Below are positions 5,049 to 5,138 of a DNA stretch of 5,138 nucleotides, in pieces (position 1 is the first letter of the stretch; each line of letters begins with the position of its first letter). The position numbers were made by a program, and so were the translations under genes. A model generated the notes under the pieces. It did no database searches. It was not told the origin of the DNA and worked only from the letters and a program-made list of their open reading frames with translations. The DNA comes from Acidobacteriota bacterium (lineage in GTDB: Bacteria > Acidobacteriota > Terriglobia > Acidiferrales > UBA7541). The stretch covers positions 1 through 5,138 of the forward strand of contig JACOSF010000009.1 in NCBI GenBank assembly GCA_016179005.1. Direction: 5' to 3'.

Positions 5049-5054
5049 CCTCCC
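5049..5054 (-). promoter_or_regulatory. Ribosome binding site of the aminotransferase gene
   Basis: Minus-strand GGGAGG lies five bases before the ATG at 5043, a near-ideal Shine-Dalgarno match. It places the start exactly at the twin-arginine signal peptide. Confidence 0.85.
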
Positions 5055-5075
5055 GTGAGTGCTGATGATGGGCGG

Positions 5076-5084
5076 AGTGTAGCA
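5076..5084 (-). promoter_or_regulatory. Extended -10 promoter element for the aminotransferase gene
   Basis: On the minus strand TGC followed by TACACT (5081-5076) forms an extended -10 element, preceded by a T7 run. No good -35 hexamer lies 16-18 bases upstream; CTGACC is present but only 13 bases away. The start would be near 5069, giving a leader of about 25 bases. The context TCTGCTAC is shared with the rpmB promoter. Confidence 0.5.
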
Positions 5085-5138
5085 GAAAAAAAGGGGTCAG
5101 GGAGATTGAGTGATTGGGGGAGCGAAGACGGGATAACC

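Noticed and set aside
4027..5058. Long plus-strand open frame (343 residues)
   Set aside because: It is a shadow of the aminotransferase gene, produced by C-rich wobble positions; it has no recognisable domain, and the minus-strand protein carries all PLP motifs.
5085..5138. Search for further sites at the right edge
   Set aside because: Beyond a T-run and a weak CTGACC at poor spacing on the minus strand, nothing is supported. A 10-base match (AGATTGAGTG) to 3610-3619 is too short to call a repeat.

Overview
This GC-rich bacterial window carries six protein genes, one of them cut by the left edge, in two convergent blocks. The best guess for the source is an acidobacterium or a similar GC-rich Gram-negative soil bacterium. 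That rests on gene content (tandem DUF1259 protein, SurA-type lipoprotein, Tat-exported class V aminotransferase) and on short palindromic repeats with a GCTACA tail between genes. It is an inference; no rRNA or other phylogenetic marker beyond ribosomal protein L28 is present.

Plus-strand block, 1-2018: the C-terminal half of a major facilitator superfamily transporter, whose stop overlaps the start of a secreted two-copy DUF1259 (LppY/LpqO family) protein, then after 31 bases a 168-residue biotin carrier protein with a canonical AMKM biotinylation motif. The spacing suggests one operon.

Convergent gap, 2019-2209: no gene. It holds seven perfect tandem copies of the heptamer GAAAAGC, a near-perfect 16-bp hairpin, and a degenerate second copy of that hairpin next to the stop codon of the facing gene.

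Minus-strand block, 5043 down to 2210: a Tat-signal class V aminotransferase (isopenicillin N epimerase/cysteine desulfurase-like), a 234-base spacer with three related hairpin repeats and a promoter, rpmB (zinc-ribbon form of L28), and a SurA/parvulin-type lipoprotein 38 bases behind rpmB that is probably co-transcribed with it.

No mobile-element gene, CRISPR array, tRNA or rRNA was seen, and the genes look like ordinary chromosomal content. The most interesting signals are non-coding: a hairpin repeat family with compensatory base changes, one copy of which supplies the stop codon of the aminotransferase gene; the heptamer array; and a marked strand-dependent wobble bias (plus-strand genes favour G-ending codons, minus-strand genes C-ending codons). 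At protein level, the SurA-like lipoprotein appears to lack the usual parvulin histidines, and a PLP enzyme appears to be exported folded by Tat. I did not find a convincing new multi-gene system.
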